From the NCBI RefSeq assembly GCF_030122805.1, contig NZ_CP126080.1, forward strand, positions 1,493,001 through 1,557,000: a DNA stretch of 64,000 nucleotides, read 5' to 3'. Within the stretch, counting starts at the first letter, position 1. Each line of letters opens with the position of its first letter. The notes beneath the pieces are model-generated. The model was given only the letters and a program-made list of their open reading frames with translations. It ran no database searches and was not told where the DNA came from. The stretch comes from Mesobacillus sp. AQ2 (GTDB lineage: Bacteria; Bacillota; Bacilli; Bacillales; Cytobacillaceae). Shown here one piece after another: positions 9,243 through 18,335 of the stretch. Both the position numbers and the translations under genes were made by a program.

Positions 9243-10148
9243 ATGGCGAAAAACTTCACAATGGAATTTACTGCCGGGATTTCTGACGAGGGAAAGATGC
9301 TGAGGGAATTTCTCAAACAGATGGAAATCTCTAAATCGGCTCTTACTGATATTAAGTTCAAGGGCGGATTTATTTCCGTGAATGGTCAGGAAGTGAATGT
9401 CAGGTACATCTTAAAGCCTGATGATCGAGTCAGAATTGAATTCCCTCCTGAAATTCCTTCTGAGGGAATGAAGGGAGAAAAGTTCCCTCTTTCCATTATT
9501 TATGAGGATGATTACTTACTGGTGGTGAATAAGCCTTCAGGCATGAACACGATACCTTCCAGGGAGCATCCGTATGGCAGTCTTGCCAGCGGGCTGATCG
9601 GATATTATGAAGAAAACGGAATATCTGCTACTACCCATATCGTTACCAGGCTTGACAGGGATACGTCAGGGCTGGTGCTGATTGCGAAACATAGTCATGT
9701 TCATCATTTGCTCAGTAAGCAGCAGCGTTCTGGCGGTGTAAGCCGGAGCTATGAGGCATTAGCTGAAGGAATCATCGAGCAGGATGAGGGAACCATTGAA
9801 GCTCCGATTGCGAGGAAACCTGACAGCATCATCGAGCGGGAAGTCCATTCAAATGGACAATACGCATGTACTCTGTTTAAGGTTGCTCAACGGTATGGTG
9901 TCTTCACTCATATACACCTCAGGCTGAAGACCGGCAGGACCCATCAAATCCGGGTACACATGAGCTTTATTGGCCATCCGCTGCTTGGTGATACTTTATA
10001 TGGGGGCAATAAAAATAAAATAGCAAGACAGGCATTGCATTGCCGGGAACTTCTTTTCACCCACCCTTTTTTACATAAGGAAATGCATTTTACCGCAAGT
10101 CTCCCAAAGGATATGCAGGAAGTGCTGAAAGAAGGCAGATCGTTATAA
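9243..10148 (+). CDS. yjbO: RluA/RluD-family pseudouridine synthase YjbO
   Basis: A 301-residue RNA pseudouridine synthase. An N-terminal S4-like region (about 15-70) precedes the catalytic domain; the signature RLDRDTSGL carries the catalytic Asp at about residue 138, and HQIRVHMSFIGHPLLGDTLYGG is the second family motif. The RNA target is not known from sequence. ATG 9243 is chosen because AGGAG lies eight bases upstream; the longer frame from 9192 would start inside the last repeat unit. Confidence 0.9.
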   Translation: MAKNFTMEFTAGISDEGKMLREFLKQMEISKSALTDIKFKGGFISVNGQEVNVRYILKPDDRVRIEFPPEIPSEGMKGEKFPLSIIYEDDYLLVVNKPSGMNTIPSREHPYGSLASGLIGYYEENGISATTHIVTRLDRDTSGLVLIAKHSHVHHLLSKQQRSGGVSRSYEALAEGIIEQDEGTIEAPIARKPDSIIEREVHSNGQYACTLFKVAQRYGVFTHIHLRLKTGRTHQIRVHMSFIGHPLLGDTLYGGNKNKIARQALHCRELLFTHPFLHKEMHFTASLPKDMQEVLKEGRSL

Positions 10149-10166
10149 AAGCGATTTGCCTTTTTT
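10134..10166 (+). terminator. Terminator overlapping the yjbO stop
   Basis: GGCAGATCG/CGATTTGCC stem (one wobble pair) followed by TTTTTT; the stop codon lies in the loop. Confidence 0.75.
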
Positions 10167-10257
10167 ACATTTCTCTCAAATATTTCATCAGATAAATCCA
10201 CTCGAAAAATCAAACGATAAAGAAGTAATAAATGAAATATGAAGGAGGAAGCAGCAC

Positions 10258-11301
10258 TTGAACATCTATAAAAACGGAAAAGTAATAGCAGTTTCTGCTG
10301 TCATGTTATTAGGTCTTGCAGCATGCAATACCAACAATGATGAAGCGATGGATTTGCGTGATAACAGGGTGACCACCCTGGGGAAAGACCAGGCTGGTTA
10401 TTGGGATAATGATGCCAACAGAATAAAGCAGCAAAGACGAAGAGCTGAAATAAATGCTGCTAAAGGAAATAAGACTGGTCCTAAGATTAATCAGAATGGC
10501 ATGAATGCAACAAGTGAAATCATGCAAATGCCTGATGGGTATATTACAGTTGACCCTAACTCTTACAGTACTGAGATTCCAAGTTCAAAATATCCTCATA
10601 CCGAAATGACGGAAGGCGGATTGACATTAACAGAAGGCCAACAAGCAGATCTTAATAATATGCGTGAAGATTTGCAGCGAGGCATTGACGTTGAACTTCC
10701 TGATTTCCAAAGGGGAGGGATTCCTGCACCAACAGAGGGGGCTGCTCCTGCTCCACAGCAAGAAGCACCCGCACCTGATCAGGTAGCTCCAGCTCCACAA
10801 GAAAGACAAGCACCTGTTCCTGAGCAAGGAGCAGCGCCAGCTCCAGCTCCACAAGAAAGACAGGCACCGGAACAGGAAGCTGCACCAGCTCCAGAGCAAA
10901 AAGCAGCGCCAAGTGGAACGGAGATCAGTGATTTTGAATCAAAAGTCATTGACCTGACAAATGAACAGCGCCGTAAAAATGGCCTGTCAAACCTGCAGCC
11001 TGATACAGCCTTAAGTAATGTTGCACAGGAAAAATCAAATGATATGCAGGCGAAGAATTATTTTTCGCATACAAGCCCTACTTATGGTTCACCTTTCGAT
11101 ATGATGAGGGACTTCGGGGTTTCATATAATTCAGCTGGGGAGAACATTGCGATGGGACAGCCGAGTCCTGAAGAAGTCGTCAATGCATGGATGAACAGCG
11201 AAGGCCATCGAAAAAATATTTTAAGTCCGAATTTCACACATATTGGTGTTGGCCATACATCACAAGGAAACTATTGGACACAAATGTTTATTGGCAAATA
11301 A
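10258..11301 (+). CDS. CAP/SCP-domain lipoprotein (YkwD-like)
   Basis: A 347-residue lipoprotein. The signal peptide ends in a lipobox LAAC with Cys23, so it should be anchored to the outer face of the membrane. Residues about 24-155 are hydrophilic, 155-220 are a Pro/Ala/Gln-rich linker made of imperfect APAPQE(R)QAP repeats, and about 224-347 form a CAP domain (LTNEQRRKNGLSNLQ, YFSHTSPTYGSPFDMM, GENIAMG, WMNSEGHRKNILSPNFTHIGVG). Related YkwD/SafA-type proteins are found in spores and cell walls, but function is unclear. TTG start with AGGAGG eight bases upstream. It is an insertion relative to the B. subtilis order. Confidence 0.85.
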   Translation: MNIYKNGKVIAVSAVMLLGLAACNTNNDEAMDLRDNRVTTLGKDQAGYWDNDANRIKQQRRRAEINAAKGNKTGPKINQNGMNATSEIMQMPDGYITVDPNSYSTEIPSSKYPHTEMTEGGLTLTEGQQADLNNMREDLQRGIDVELPDFQRGGIPAPTEGAAPAPQQEAPAPDQVAPAPQERQAPVPEQGAAPAPAPQERQAPEQEAAPAPEQKAAPSGTEISDFESKVIDLTNEQRRKNGLSNLQPDTALSNVAQEKSNDMQAKNYFSHTSPTYGSPFDMMRDFGVSYNSAGENIAMGQPSPEEVVNAWMNSEGHRKNILSPNFTHIGVGHTSQGNYWTQMFIGK

Positions 11302-11310
11302 ACGGACAAA

Positions 11311-11340
11311 GCTAACCACTAATTCAAGTGGTTAGCTTGT
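11311..11340. terminator. Hairpin between the CAP lipoprotein gene and prpE
   Basis: GCTAACCACT/AGTGGTTAGC stem (11311-11320/11327-11336) with loop AATTCA; the T-run is short. It lies between convergent genes. Confidence 0.65.
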
Positions 11341-11358
11341 TCATTGTATGGGTATTTA

Positions 11359-12096
11359 TTATATCTCCCTGAACTTTTCGGGAACAAAAGGCATGGTTGA
11401 GGGAACAGATATTAATTCCATTTCAGGATAACGAAGAGCTGACAGTTTACCGCCAAAAACAGCTCCCGTATCTATATTATAGGTATTATTCAGGATTCTT
11501 GGTTCCTTCACCGGTGTATGGCCATAAACGATGACCGCACTTCCTTGATAATTCTTCGCCCAATCACGGCGCACGGGAGTCCCGTCTGGATTGTTTTTGC
11601 CGGTGATATCACCATAAAGAACAAAGGTTTTAACTTTTGAATTGCTTTTTCCTATGTACTCTTCACGGATTCCTGCATGGGCTATGACAAGACGCCCCTC
11701 ATCGAGTACATGGTACAAAGGCGCTGAATCATATAATTTAAGGAATTTCTCACGGAAAGAATTTTTCTGTTTCGCATCCAGTGACAGAAATTCTGCAACA
11801 GTTGTCTCAAGCCCATGGGCTGTCTGTACTTTATTGCCCAATAGATATCGATACAGCTTATTGCAGTGGTTTCCAGGAACATAATAAGCAGCCTTTTTTT
11901 TCACGGCAAGTTCCCAAACTAGCTCTGCAGTTTTCAGTGACTCTGGTCCCCGGTCTGTCAGATCTCCGACAAAAGCAAGCTTCCGGTGCTCCGGGTGGAT
12001 CGGAATGCCAGAATCCCAGTCATATCCAAGAATTTTGGTGATCTCTTCAAATTCGGCAAAACAGCCGTGGATATCGCCAATAATATCTAGTTTCAT
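11359..12096 (-). CDS. prpE: PrpE, bis(5'-nucleosyl)-tetraphosphatase / metallophosphatase
   Basis: A 245-residue calcineurin-like phosphatase of the PPP type. Metal-binding motifs are GDIHGC (7-12), GDLTDRGP (44-51) and GNHCNK, then GHTPVKEP and the [14 protein letters not shown]-terminal block. In B. subtilis PrpE (YjbP) hydrolyses Ap4A and affects spore germination. The start at 12096 follows AGGAGG by seven bases and gives the family length; the longer frame to 12126 is rejected. Confidence 0.9.
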   Translation of the reverse strand: MKLDIIGDIHGCFAEFEEITKILGYDWDSGIPIHPEHRKLAFVGDLTDRGPESLKTAELVWELAVKKKAAYYVPGNHCNKLYRYLLGNKVQTAHGLETTVAEFLSLDAKQKNSFREKFLKLYDSAPLYHVLDEGRLVIAHAGIREEYIGKSNSKVKTFVLYGDITGKNNPDGTPVRRDWAKNYQGSAVIVYGHTPVKEPRILNNTYNIDTGAVFGGKLSALRYPEMELISVPSTMPFVPEKFREI

Positions 12097-12278
12097 GGAG
12101 CCATCCTCCTTTTTATCGATTATCATTCCCGCTCGTGAAAAAAAGAAAAGTTTAAATTAAAAAAGGGAATATTATTGAAAAGGCGAGCCTTGAAAACTTA
12201 CGGTTACAAAACTTATATTACCATCTAATTTCATGGGAAAAAGAGAAGATAAAAGACAAAGATTTCATTAAATGCTAG

Positions 12279-12284
12279 TATAAT
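12279..12284 (+). promoter_or_regulatory. Likely -10 element of mgtE
   Basis: A perfect TATAAT lies 33 bases before the mgtE start; no convincing -35 is visible. The 190-base leader shows no magnesium riboswitch features. Confidence 0.4.
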
Positions 12285-12316
12285 GAAATGTACATAAAGG
12301 AAAGGGGGTAAGGTGT

Positions 12317-13696
12317 ATGTCTGAAGAACGTCAAGAATCAGCATCCAGGCAGCAAATCAATTCTGAACTGCTGTTGGAAGCACTTTACTCTGAGAAAATT
12401 GATGATTTCCGTGCGGAATTTTTAGATTTGCATCCGTACGACCAGGCTGAATTTTTCAGTGAACTAGATGACGAAGATCGAGCTAAAGTTTATAATTTCC
12501 TCTCACCTGAAGAGATGGCTGATCTGTTCGAGAACCTGGAAGCGGATGAAGAGGATTTCAAGGATGTCTTGGCGCAGATGAATCCTAACTACGCGGCCGA
12601 CATGCTGTCAAATATGTATGCCGATGACGCGGTGGATGTCCTGAATGAGCTTGACAAAGATCAGGTTGCCAGTTATTTGACAATCATGGATGAGGAAGCT
12701 GCGCAGGAAATCAAGGATTTGCTGCATTACGAAGAATACACAGCAGGAAGTATCATGACGACAGAATTCATTGCGATTTCTGCCAACCAGACGGTCAGGT
12801 CGGCCATGTATATCCTGAAAAAAGAAGCACCCAGGGCTGAAACGATTTACTATATTTTTGTTGTCGATGAGGAGAAGAGACTTGCTGGAGTCATTTCCTT
12901 GAGAGACTTGATCGTGGCGGATGACGAGACGATGATCGGTGAAGTGATGAATGAACGGGTGGTCTCGGTTTCGGTAGGAGAGGACCAGGAAGAAGTAGCG
13001 CGGATGATGCGGGATTATAACTTCCTCGCTCTTCCTGTCGTGGATTTCCAAAACCATCTCCTTGGAATCATAACGGTCGATGACATCATTGATGTAATGG
13101 AAGAAGAGGCATCGGATGACTACTCCAAGCTGGCAGGTATTGCAGACCTCGACACAGTCGACCGAAATCCATTTACAGCCGCCAAGAAACGCCTGCCATG
13201 GCTGATCATTTTACTCTTTTTAGGGATGTTCACAGCAAGCCTGATTGGAAGATTTGAGGCTACATTGGATAAGGTTGCAATTTTGGCTGTATTCATTCCT
13301 TTGATTGCCGGAATGGCTGGCAACACTGGTACCCAGGCCCTTGCTGTGGCTGTCAGGGGAATTGCCACTGGAGATCTTGAAAAAGAAAGTAAATGGAGCA
13401 TTATTCTGAGGGAAGCTGGTACAGGATTGATTACCGGAGCGGTATGCGGGATCCTGGTTGCATTTGTTGTTTACTTTTGGAAAGGTGAATTTTTTCTTGG
13501 GATTTTAGTCGGTATATCGATCTTTATAACATTAATCATCGCCACACTGGCCGGGTCGCTTGTTCCGCTGCTTATGCACAGATTGAAAATTGACCCTGCG
13601 GTAGCATCAGGTCCATTTATCACAACGATCAATGATATTATCAGTATTTTGATTTATTTTGGGATTGCTACTGCTTTTATGAGTTATCTTATCTAA
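12317..13696 (+). CDS. mgtE: Magnesium transporter MgtE
   Basis: A 459-residue Mg2+ channel. An N-terminal acidic helical domain (about 20-135) is followed by two CBS domains (about 140-265) that gate the pore by sensing magnesium, then five membrane segments (about 290-455) with GNTGTQALAV in the pore region. ATG 12317 follows AAAGGGGG. It sits between prpE and yjbQ, an insertion relative to B. subtilis. No metal riboswitch is visible upstream, unlike B. subtilis mgtE. Confidence 0.93.
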   Translation: MSEERQESASRQQINSELLLEALYSEKIDDFRAEFLDLHPYDQAEFFSELDDEDRAKVYNFLSPEEMADLFENLEADEEDFKDVLAQMNPNYAADMLSNMYADDAVDVLNELDKDQVASYLTIMDEEAAQEIKDLLHYEEYTAGSIMTTEFIAISANQTVRSAMYILKKEAPRAETIYYIFVVDEEKRLAGVISLRDLIVADDETMIGEVMNERVVSVSVGEDQEEVARMMRDYNFLALPVVDFQNHLLGIITVDDIIDVMEEEASDDYSKLAGIADLDTVDRNPFTAAKKRLPWLIILLFLGMFTASLIGRFEATLDKVAILAVFIPLIAGMAGNTGTQALAVAVRGIATGDLEKESKWSIILREAGTGLITGAVCGILVAFVVYFWKGEFFLGILVGISIFITLIIATLAGSLVPLLMHRLKIDPAVASGPFITTINDIISILIYFGIATAFMSYLI

Positions 13697-13761
13697 TAAT
13701 ATCTTTTGCAAGGCAAAACAGCATTAATTACTGTTAATTCTTATATAAAAGGAGGGAGCGG

Positions 13762-15621
13762 ATGGAACAGCATGCTTCGATTACATCACTTGTGATCGTC
13801 ATTATTGTTGCATTTTTAACACCTATTATATTACACCGCTTAAAATTGAGTTTCATACCTGTAGTTGTTGCTGAAATCATCATGGGTTTGATTATCGGTA
13901 AAAGTGGCTTCAACATTGTCCATGAGGATGCATGGCTCAGCACATTGTCCACCTTGGGATTTTTATTCCTGATGTTCTTGAGTGGGTTGGAGATTGACTT
14001 CACTGCATTCTCTGGCGGGAAAAATAAAGGCAGGGCAAAACCCAACAGCAAAAAAGAACCAAATACGTTTGTCGTCGCTTCTGTCATATTTGTCGGGATA
14101 TTCATTGCCTCTCTTGGATTGTCGTATTTATTCGTGCTTGCAGGGTTTATTGAGAATGTATTTTTGATGACCTTGATCATCTCGACAATCTCTCTTGGAG
14201 TGGTAGTTCCTACTCTTAAGGACGCACATTTAATGAAAACAAATATTGGGCAGATCATTTTATTGGTAGCTGTCATTGCAGACCTTGCCACCATGATCCT
14301 GCTTGCTGTCTTTGTATCCCTTTATGATACTGGCGGTGGCAACACATGGCTGCTGCTCGTGCTTTTTGCTGCTGGTGTAGCACTTTATTTCATCGGCAGA
14401 TCCTTCAAAAATAGGACGTTCATTAATGCATTGTCCACTGGTACCACACAAATTGGCACCCGTGCGGTTTTTGCCTTGATTATTTTATTGGTTGCCATCT
14501 CAGAAACAGTCGGCGCGGAAAATATCCTGGGGGCATTCCTTGCAGGTGTCCTTGTTTCCCTGCTGGCACCTGACCAGGAAATGGTCCATAAACTTGATTC
14601 ATTTGGCTATGGCTTTCTGATTCCCATCTTTTTCGTGATGGTGGGGGTCGAACTCGATTTATGGTCACTGTTCAGTGAAAAAAAGCTCTTATTATTGATA
14701 CCGCTATTACTTTTGGCTTTGTTTTTGTCAAAAATGGTCCCGGTATATCTTTTGAAAAAATGGTACGACACAAAGACGGTTCTCGCTGCTGGCTTCCTGT
14801 TGACCTCCACATTGTCACTCGTCATCGCTGCAGCAACGATTGGTGAAAGAATGGAAATGATTTCACCGCAGATGAGTGGAACACTGATTCTGGTGGCAGT
14901 CATCTCCAGTGTTTTGACACCAATTTTATTTAAAAAATTGTTCCCTGAAGAAAAAGCAGAGGAAGTTAAAGTAAAGGTGGCGTTTATTGGCGCCAACCAG
15001 ATGACACTTCCGGTATCAAGAGCGCTTCAATCTTCTCTTTACGAACCAGTCATTTTTCATACAAAACAGGATAAGGCGGAAAAACTGGCGGACACTGTTT
15101 TTGAAATCATTGAAATTGACAATTATGATATTGATACACTCGATAAGGTTGAAGTGTATGATGCGAATATCATTGTTATATCTACAGGGGATCCCGACCT
15201 AAATGCGACCATCGCGGTCAGCGCAAAGGAACGTGGAGTTGAAAGGGTCATCGCGAGGATTGAAAGTCCAGACCTTGCTGAGCAAGCCCAGGAAGAGGGA
15301 ATTGAAGTATTCTCTGTTCTTCGTTCAACTGAGTCGCTGCTGCGTGCGATGATTGAATCACCAGGTGTCATGACCATCTTGACACATCAGGAAAATTCCC
15401 TGCATGAAATCAGAATGCTCAATGATCATTTTGACGGTATGACTCTCAGACGTTTCCCATTCACAGGAGATGTCATCTTTGTCAGGATCCTGCGTGAAAA
15501 TGAATCAATCGTGCCTCATGGAGATACCGAGCTGAGACTGAATGACCGTTTGATTGTCACAGGATCAAAAGAATATGTCGATGAGCTGAAAAGAGAACTC
15601 GAATTCTGTTTTTGGTGCTGA
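13762..15621 (+). CDS. yjbQ: Monovalent cation:proton antiporter YjbQ (CPA2) with RCK domains
   Basis: A 619-residue KefB/CPA2-type transporter. Residues about 1-390 contain some 12 membrane segments with the GLEIDF and LGAFLAGVLVS blocks typical of Na+(K+)/H+ exchangers. The cytosolic C-terminus holds a TrkA-N nucleotide-binding domain (KVAFIGANQMTLPVSRAL, about 405-525) and a TrkA-C domain (about 535-615, HEIRML...RLIVTG). Start has AAAGGAGGG six bases upstream. Followed by a strong terminator. The ion specificity cannot be read from sequence. Confidence 0.9.
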   Translation: MEQHASITSLVIVIIVAFLTPIILHRLKLSFIPVVVAEIIMGLIIGKSGFNIVHEDAWLSTLSTLGFLFLMFLSGLEIDFTAFSGGKNKGRAKPNSKKEPNTFVVASVIFVGIFIASLGLSYLFVLAGFIENVFLMTLIISTISLGVVVPTLKDAHLMKTNIGQIILLVAVIADLATMILLAVFVSLYDTGGGNTWLLLVLFAAGVALYFIGRSFKNRTFINALSTGTTQIGTRAVFALIILLVAISETVGAENILGAFLAGVLVSLLAPDQEMVHKLDSFGYGFLIPIFFVMVGVELDLWSLFSEKKLLLLIPLLLLALFLSKMVPVYLLKKWYDTKTVLAAGFLLTSTLSLVIAAATIGERMEMISPQMSGTLILVAVISSVLTPILFKKLFPEEKAEEVKVKVAFIGANQMTLPVSRALQSSLYEPVIFHTKQDKAEKLADTVFEIIEIDNYDIDTLDKVEVYDANIIVISTGDPDLNATIAVSAKERGVERVIARIESPDLAEQAQEEGIEVFSVLRSTESLLRAMIESPGVMTILTHQENSLHEIRMLNDHFDGMTLRRFPFTGDVIFVRILRENESIVPHGDTELRLNDRLIVTGSKEYVDELKRELEFCFWC

Positions 15622-15631
15622 TTTGGAACGT

Positions 15632-15660
15632 AAACCCGTCTTCCCGACGGGTTTTTCTTT
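15632..15660 (+). terminator. Terminator after yjbQ
   Basis: AAACCCGTC/GACGGGTTT stem with loop TTCCC and a T-rich tail. Confidence 0.9.
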
Positions 15661-15685
15661 TCAAATGAAAAAATATGGTGTAGAA

Positions 15686-15702
15686 TTAGCACTAGGTACT
15701 AA
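15686..15702. promoter_or_regulatory. FapR operator at the fabI promoter
   Basis: TTAGCACTAGGTACTAA is a 17-base near-palindrome matching the FapR box (TTAGTACC...GGTACTAA type). It overlaps the probable start of transcription: a -10 TAGAAT at 15681-15686 with a TTTTCA -35 at 15658-15663. FapR represses fatty-acid synthesis genes until malonyl-CoA accumulates. Confidence 0.82.
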
Positions 15703-15732
15703 TAACTTGTATTAACAGGGGGATATTTTAAA

Positions 15733-16500
15733 ATGACTCTTTCATTGAACGGAAAAACATACGTAGTAATGGGTGTAGCCAATAAAAGGAGCATCGCCTG
15801 GGGTATTGCTCAATCTCTCCACAATTCCGGGGCGAATTTGATTTTCACTTATGCCGGTGAGCGTCTGGAGAATAGTGTCAGGGAACTTGCGGAATCACTC
15901 GATCAAAATTATTTAGTTTTACCTTGCGACGTTACAAGTGACGAAGATGTCGCTAAATGCTTCAAAGAAATCAAGGAAGCAGCAGGTTCGATTTCCGGTG
16001 TTGCCCACTGTATCGCATTCGCTAACAAGGAAGAGCTGCAGGGAGACTATATGAATGTTACACGCGATGGTTTCCTGCTGGCCCATAATATCAGCGCCTA
16101 CTCCCTGACAGCTGTTGCCAAGGAAGCAAAAGAACTGATGGCGGAAGGTGGGAGCATCGTGACTTTGACTTATCTTGGCGGCGAGCGTGCGATCCCGAAT
16201 TACAATGTCATGGGAGTGGCAAAAGCATCACTTGATGCAAGTGTCCGCTATCTTGCTGCGGATTTAGGAAAGCACAATATTCGTGTAAACTCGATTTCAG
16301 CCGGTCCAATCCGCACACTATCTGCTAAAGGGGTAAGTGATTTTAACTCGATTTTGAAGGAGATTGAAGAGAAAGCTCCGCTTCAACGAAATACTACTCC
16401 GGAAGAAGTCGGCGATACGGCAGTATTCCTTTTCAGCGACATGTCACGCGGGATCACTGGCGAAAACATCCACGTTGATTCAGGATTCCATATCTTATAG
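15733..16500 (+). CDS. fabI: Enoyl-ACP reductase FabI
   Basis: A 255-residue NADH-dependent enoyl-ACP reductase catalysing the last step of each fatty-acid elongation cycle. The short-chain dehydrogenase fold begins with VMGVANKRSIAWG (cofactor loop); catalytic residues Tyr147, Tyr157 and Lys164 (Y-x6-K) are in place. ATG follows AGGGGG. The FapR operator upstream supports control by malonyl-CoA. In B. subtilis a thiamine cluster lies between yjbQ and fabI; here the genes adjoin. Confidence 0.95.
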   Translation: MTLSLNGKTYVVMGVANKRSIAWGIAQSLHNSGANLIFTYAGERLENSVRELAESLDQNYLVLPCDVTSDEDVAKCFKEIKEAAGSISGVAHCIAFANKEELQGDYMNVTRDGFLLAHNISAYSLTAVAKEAKELMAEGGSIVTLTYLGGERAIPNYNVMGVAKASLDASVRYLAADLGKHNIRVNSISAGPIRTLSAKGVSDFNSILKEIEEKAPLQRNTTPEEVGDTAVFLFSDMSRGITGENIHVDSGFHIL

Positions 16501-16508
16501 AAACACAT

Positions 16509-16540
16509 GGCCCGCCGCCTGAGCGGGCCTTATTTATTTT
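16509..16540 (+). terminator. Terminator after fabI
   Basis: GGCCCGC/GCGGGCC stem, loop CGCCTGA, followed by TTATTTATTTT. Confidence 0.85.
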
Positions 16541-16642
16541 CAGCATTTATGACTCCTTTCAAGCAAATTCATTCATGATTCCGGCACCTATCCTGGGCGG
16601 CCGCATACATATAGGGTGAGCGAAGTTTTGGAGGTGCCATAA

Positions 16643-17131
16643 ATGGGAAGAAAGCGAAGTCGTAAGCAATCTCCTTTGTTTTACATCAATCAGCCTGTTA
16701 TTGATCTGCCCCAAGCTGATATGCAAAAAAATTATACGATTAAAAGTGAACCCGATACATCTGAGATTCTGCAAGAACAGGGTGATGTCCTTGTAACTAA
16801 AGAAATGATTTTTGAGGATAAGGAGTCATCTGAAGTGAAAGTAAACCACCAAGTTGAAGAGAAAGAAAACATTCAATCTGACCAGTCCGATGTCCGAGGG
16901 AAGAGAAGTTTCAATGATTATACATTGGAGGAAAAAATCAAACACTTAAAGTTTGTTCCCGCATCTGTAGCTAAGGTGAAATACGAATTCATTACGGTGG
17001 GAAGATCATATAAGGGATTTTTTATCGAAATGAAGGGAGAAGTATTGTTCATCCAATCTGTAACTCCCAGGAAGAAAAGCGTAAGTATTCCGAAGGAGGA
17101 TTTAATCGACATCAAGAGGGTTGGATTATAA
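16643..17131 (+). CDS. cotO: Spore coat morphogenetic protein CotO
   Basis: A 162-residue spore coat protein, shorter than B. subtilis CotO. The N-terminal pattern RKRSRKQSPLFYINQPVIDLP followed by MQ..Y is the CotO signature, and the position next to fabI and convergent to cotZ matches B. subtilis (yjbX). The middle is acidic and variable; the C-terminus (about 105-160) is a more conserved basic domain. A CATACATA motif upstream (16603-16610) could be a sporulation -10 element. ATG follows TTGGAGGTG. Confidence 0.78.
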   Translation: MGRKRSRKQSPLFYINQPVIDLPQADMQKNYTIKSEPDTSEILQEQGDVLVTKEMIFEDKESSEVKVNHQVEEKENIQSDQSDVRGKRSFNDYTLEEKIKHLKFVPASVAKVKYEFITVGRSYKGFFIEMKGEVLFIQSVTPRKKSVSIPKEDLIDIKRVGL

Positions 17132-17134
17132 AAA

Positions 17135-17157
17135 AGGCTTACCATTTAGGTAAGCCT
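17135..17157. terminator. Bidirectional terminator between cotO and cotZ
   Basis: AGGCTTACC/GGTAAGCCT stem flanked by A-run and T-run between convergent genes. Confidence 0.85.
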
Positions 17158-17173
17158 GATTTTCCAGCCTTGG

Positions 17174-17698
17174 TTATCTTGTATTGCCAGGAAGGCTTGA
17201 AAGTGGTGAAGCTGCAACTGGGTCAAGGCATGTGACTGCACAGAAGCAATCCAGGTCTACAGTTAAGCAGATACCAGTCCTGAAGAATTCATTTCTTGAT
17301 CCGCCAGTCGTGATTTGCTCGCAAGGAGTGTCGAAGCTTTCTCCTTGGTCACCGCGAGTAGCAAGAAGCTCGAGTTTAGCGCAACAGTTATCATCCACAG
17401 AAGTTACGCGGAAGAAGAAAGAGTTGAAGCAGTCAAGCATTTGTGGTCCGCCGCCATTTGTGCGGATGCGAGTTCCAAACCCTTCGAACGGCTGGCAGTC
17501 ACCGCAATATAGAATTACCGGGATTGTATCCAACTCAGTAGTAGGAGTTTGTGCACCTGCAAGCAATTCCTGGATGGATTTATTGCAGCTGACATCACAA
17601 TCGTTGTCTACATCCACTTCATCCTGTGCATCTGCTATCGCTCTGAGGACTTCGCACACACAGTTATCCTCACCATGGTTCTTATTTTTGCAACCCAT
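17174..17698 (-). CDS. cotZ: Outer spore coat protein of the CotY/CotZ/ExsY family
   Basis: A 174-residue Cys-rich protein (about 16 Cys). NNHG-type N-terminus (MGCKNKNHGEDNCVCEVLRAIADAQDEV), the central PVILYCGDCQPFEGFG and the C-terminal GICLTVDLDCFCAVTCLDPV are hallmarks of the CotY/CotZ/ExsY crust and exosporium proteins, which self-assemble through disulfides. B. subtilis has cotVWXYZ here; only this one member is present. A sigma-K type promoter lies directly upstream. Whether it is CotY or CotZ cannot be settled without alignment. Confidence 0.88.
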   Translation of the reverse strand: MGCKNKNHGEDNCVCEVLRAIADAQDEVDVDNDCDVSCNKSIQELLAGAQTPTTELDTIPVILYCGDCQPFEGFGTRIRTNGGGPQMLDCFNSFFFRVTSVDDNCCAKLELLATRGDQGESFDTPCEQITTGGSRNEFFRTGICLTVDLDCFCAVTCLDPVAASPLSSLPGNTR

Positions 17699-17742
17699 AA
17701 TAAGTTCATCTCCTTTTTGTTGATATGACCTATTGTCCTTAA

Positions 17743-17771
17743 TAGAATATGAATCGCCATCCTAATGGTGT
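17743..17771 (-). promoter_or_regulatory. Sigma-K type promoter of cotZ
   Basis: On the minus strand the -10 CATATTCTA fits CATAnnnTA exactly (17743-17751) and an ACA -35 core lies 17 bases upstream (17769-17771). Confidence 0.65.
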
Positions 17772-17902
17772 GGGTGTTTGTCTAATTTTCAATATGTTTC
17801 AACAAAAATTAATGACAAAAGTGGACAGGCTCGTGCCTATCCATAGGAAATTGCCCAGCATAAGCTGTATTGAATCCAACAAAAACAAAAGTGGGTGAGA
17901 TT

Positions 17903-18247
17903 ATGGTAAGTTGGCTGGATTTATTTCTTCTGGGGATGGCGAGCTTCCGCTTGACGAGACTGATTGTATATGATGTGATTACTGAATTTCTCCGTCAGCC
18001 ATTTCATGAGACAGTGGTGGAGACCCTTGAGGATGGGAGCACGGAAACCTATATAGAAATTAAAGGTACTGGTTTGAAATATTGGATCGGTGAGTTGTTA
18101 AGCTGCCATTGGTGCACTGGCATTTGGTCAGCGGCATTTTTGTATTTTGGATATGTGTTGTATCCTCCGCTGGCGATTCCGGCCATCACCATACTGGCAA
18201 TTGCGGGTATTGCCTCCTTAATCCAGCATGTCCTCATTAAGGATTAA
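17903..18247 (+). CDS. yjcA: DUF1360 sporulation protein YjcA
   Basis: A 114-residue DUF1360 membrane protein. WLDLFLLGMASFRLTRLIVYD at the N-terminus and ELLSCHWCTGIWSAAFLYFG are family signatures; a C-terminal hydrophobic hairpin follows. B. subtilis yjcA is a mother-cell sporulation gene next to the cotVWXYZ cluster, matching this position. ATG 17903 follows GGGTGAG; the upstream frame from 17870 has no ribosome site. Function unknown. Confidence 0.82.
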   Translation: MVSWLDLFLLGMASFRLTRLIVYDVITEFLRQPFHETVVETLEDGSTETYIEIKGTGLKYWIGELLSCHWCTGIWSAAFLYFGYVLYPPLAIPAITILAIAGIASLIQHVLIKD

Positions 18248-18335
18248 CCAGCTGGATTTAATGAAATCGTCCAGAACCCCTAAGTAGACTTGTTCATAAG
18301 CTACCATATGGACTCTAAATGAAGGGGTTGTCATC

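Noticed and set aside
12127..12316. Magnesium (M-box) riboswitch before mgtE
   Set aside because: None of the conserved M-box blocks or a leader terminator is visible.
17184..17723. 179-codon rightward ORF
   Set aside because: Antisense shadow of the Cys-rich CotY/CotZ gene, which has clear family motifs and its own promoter.
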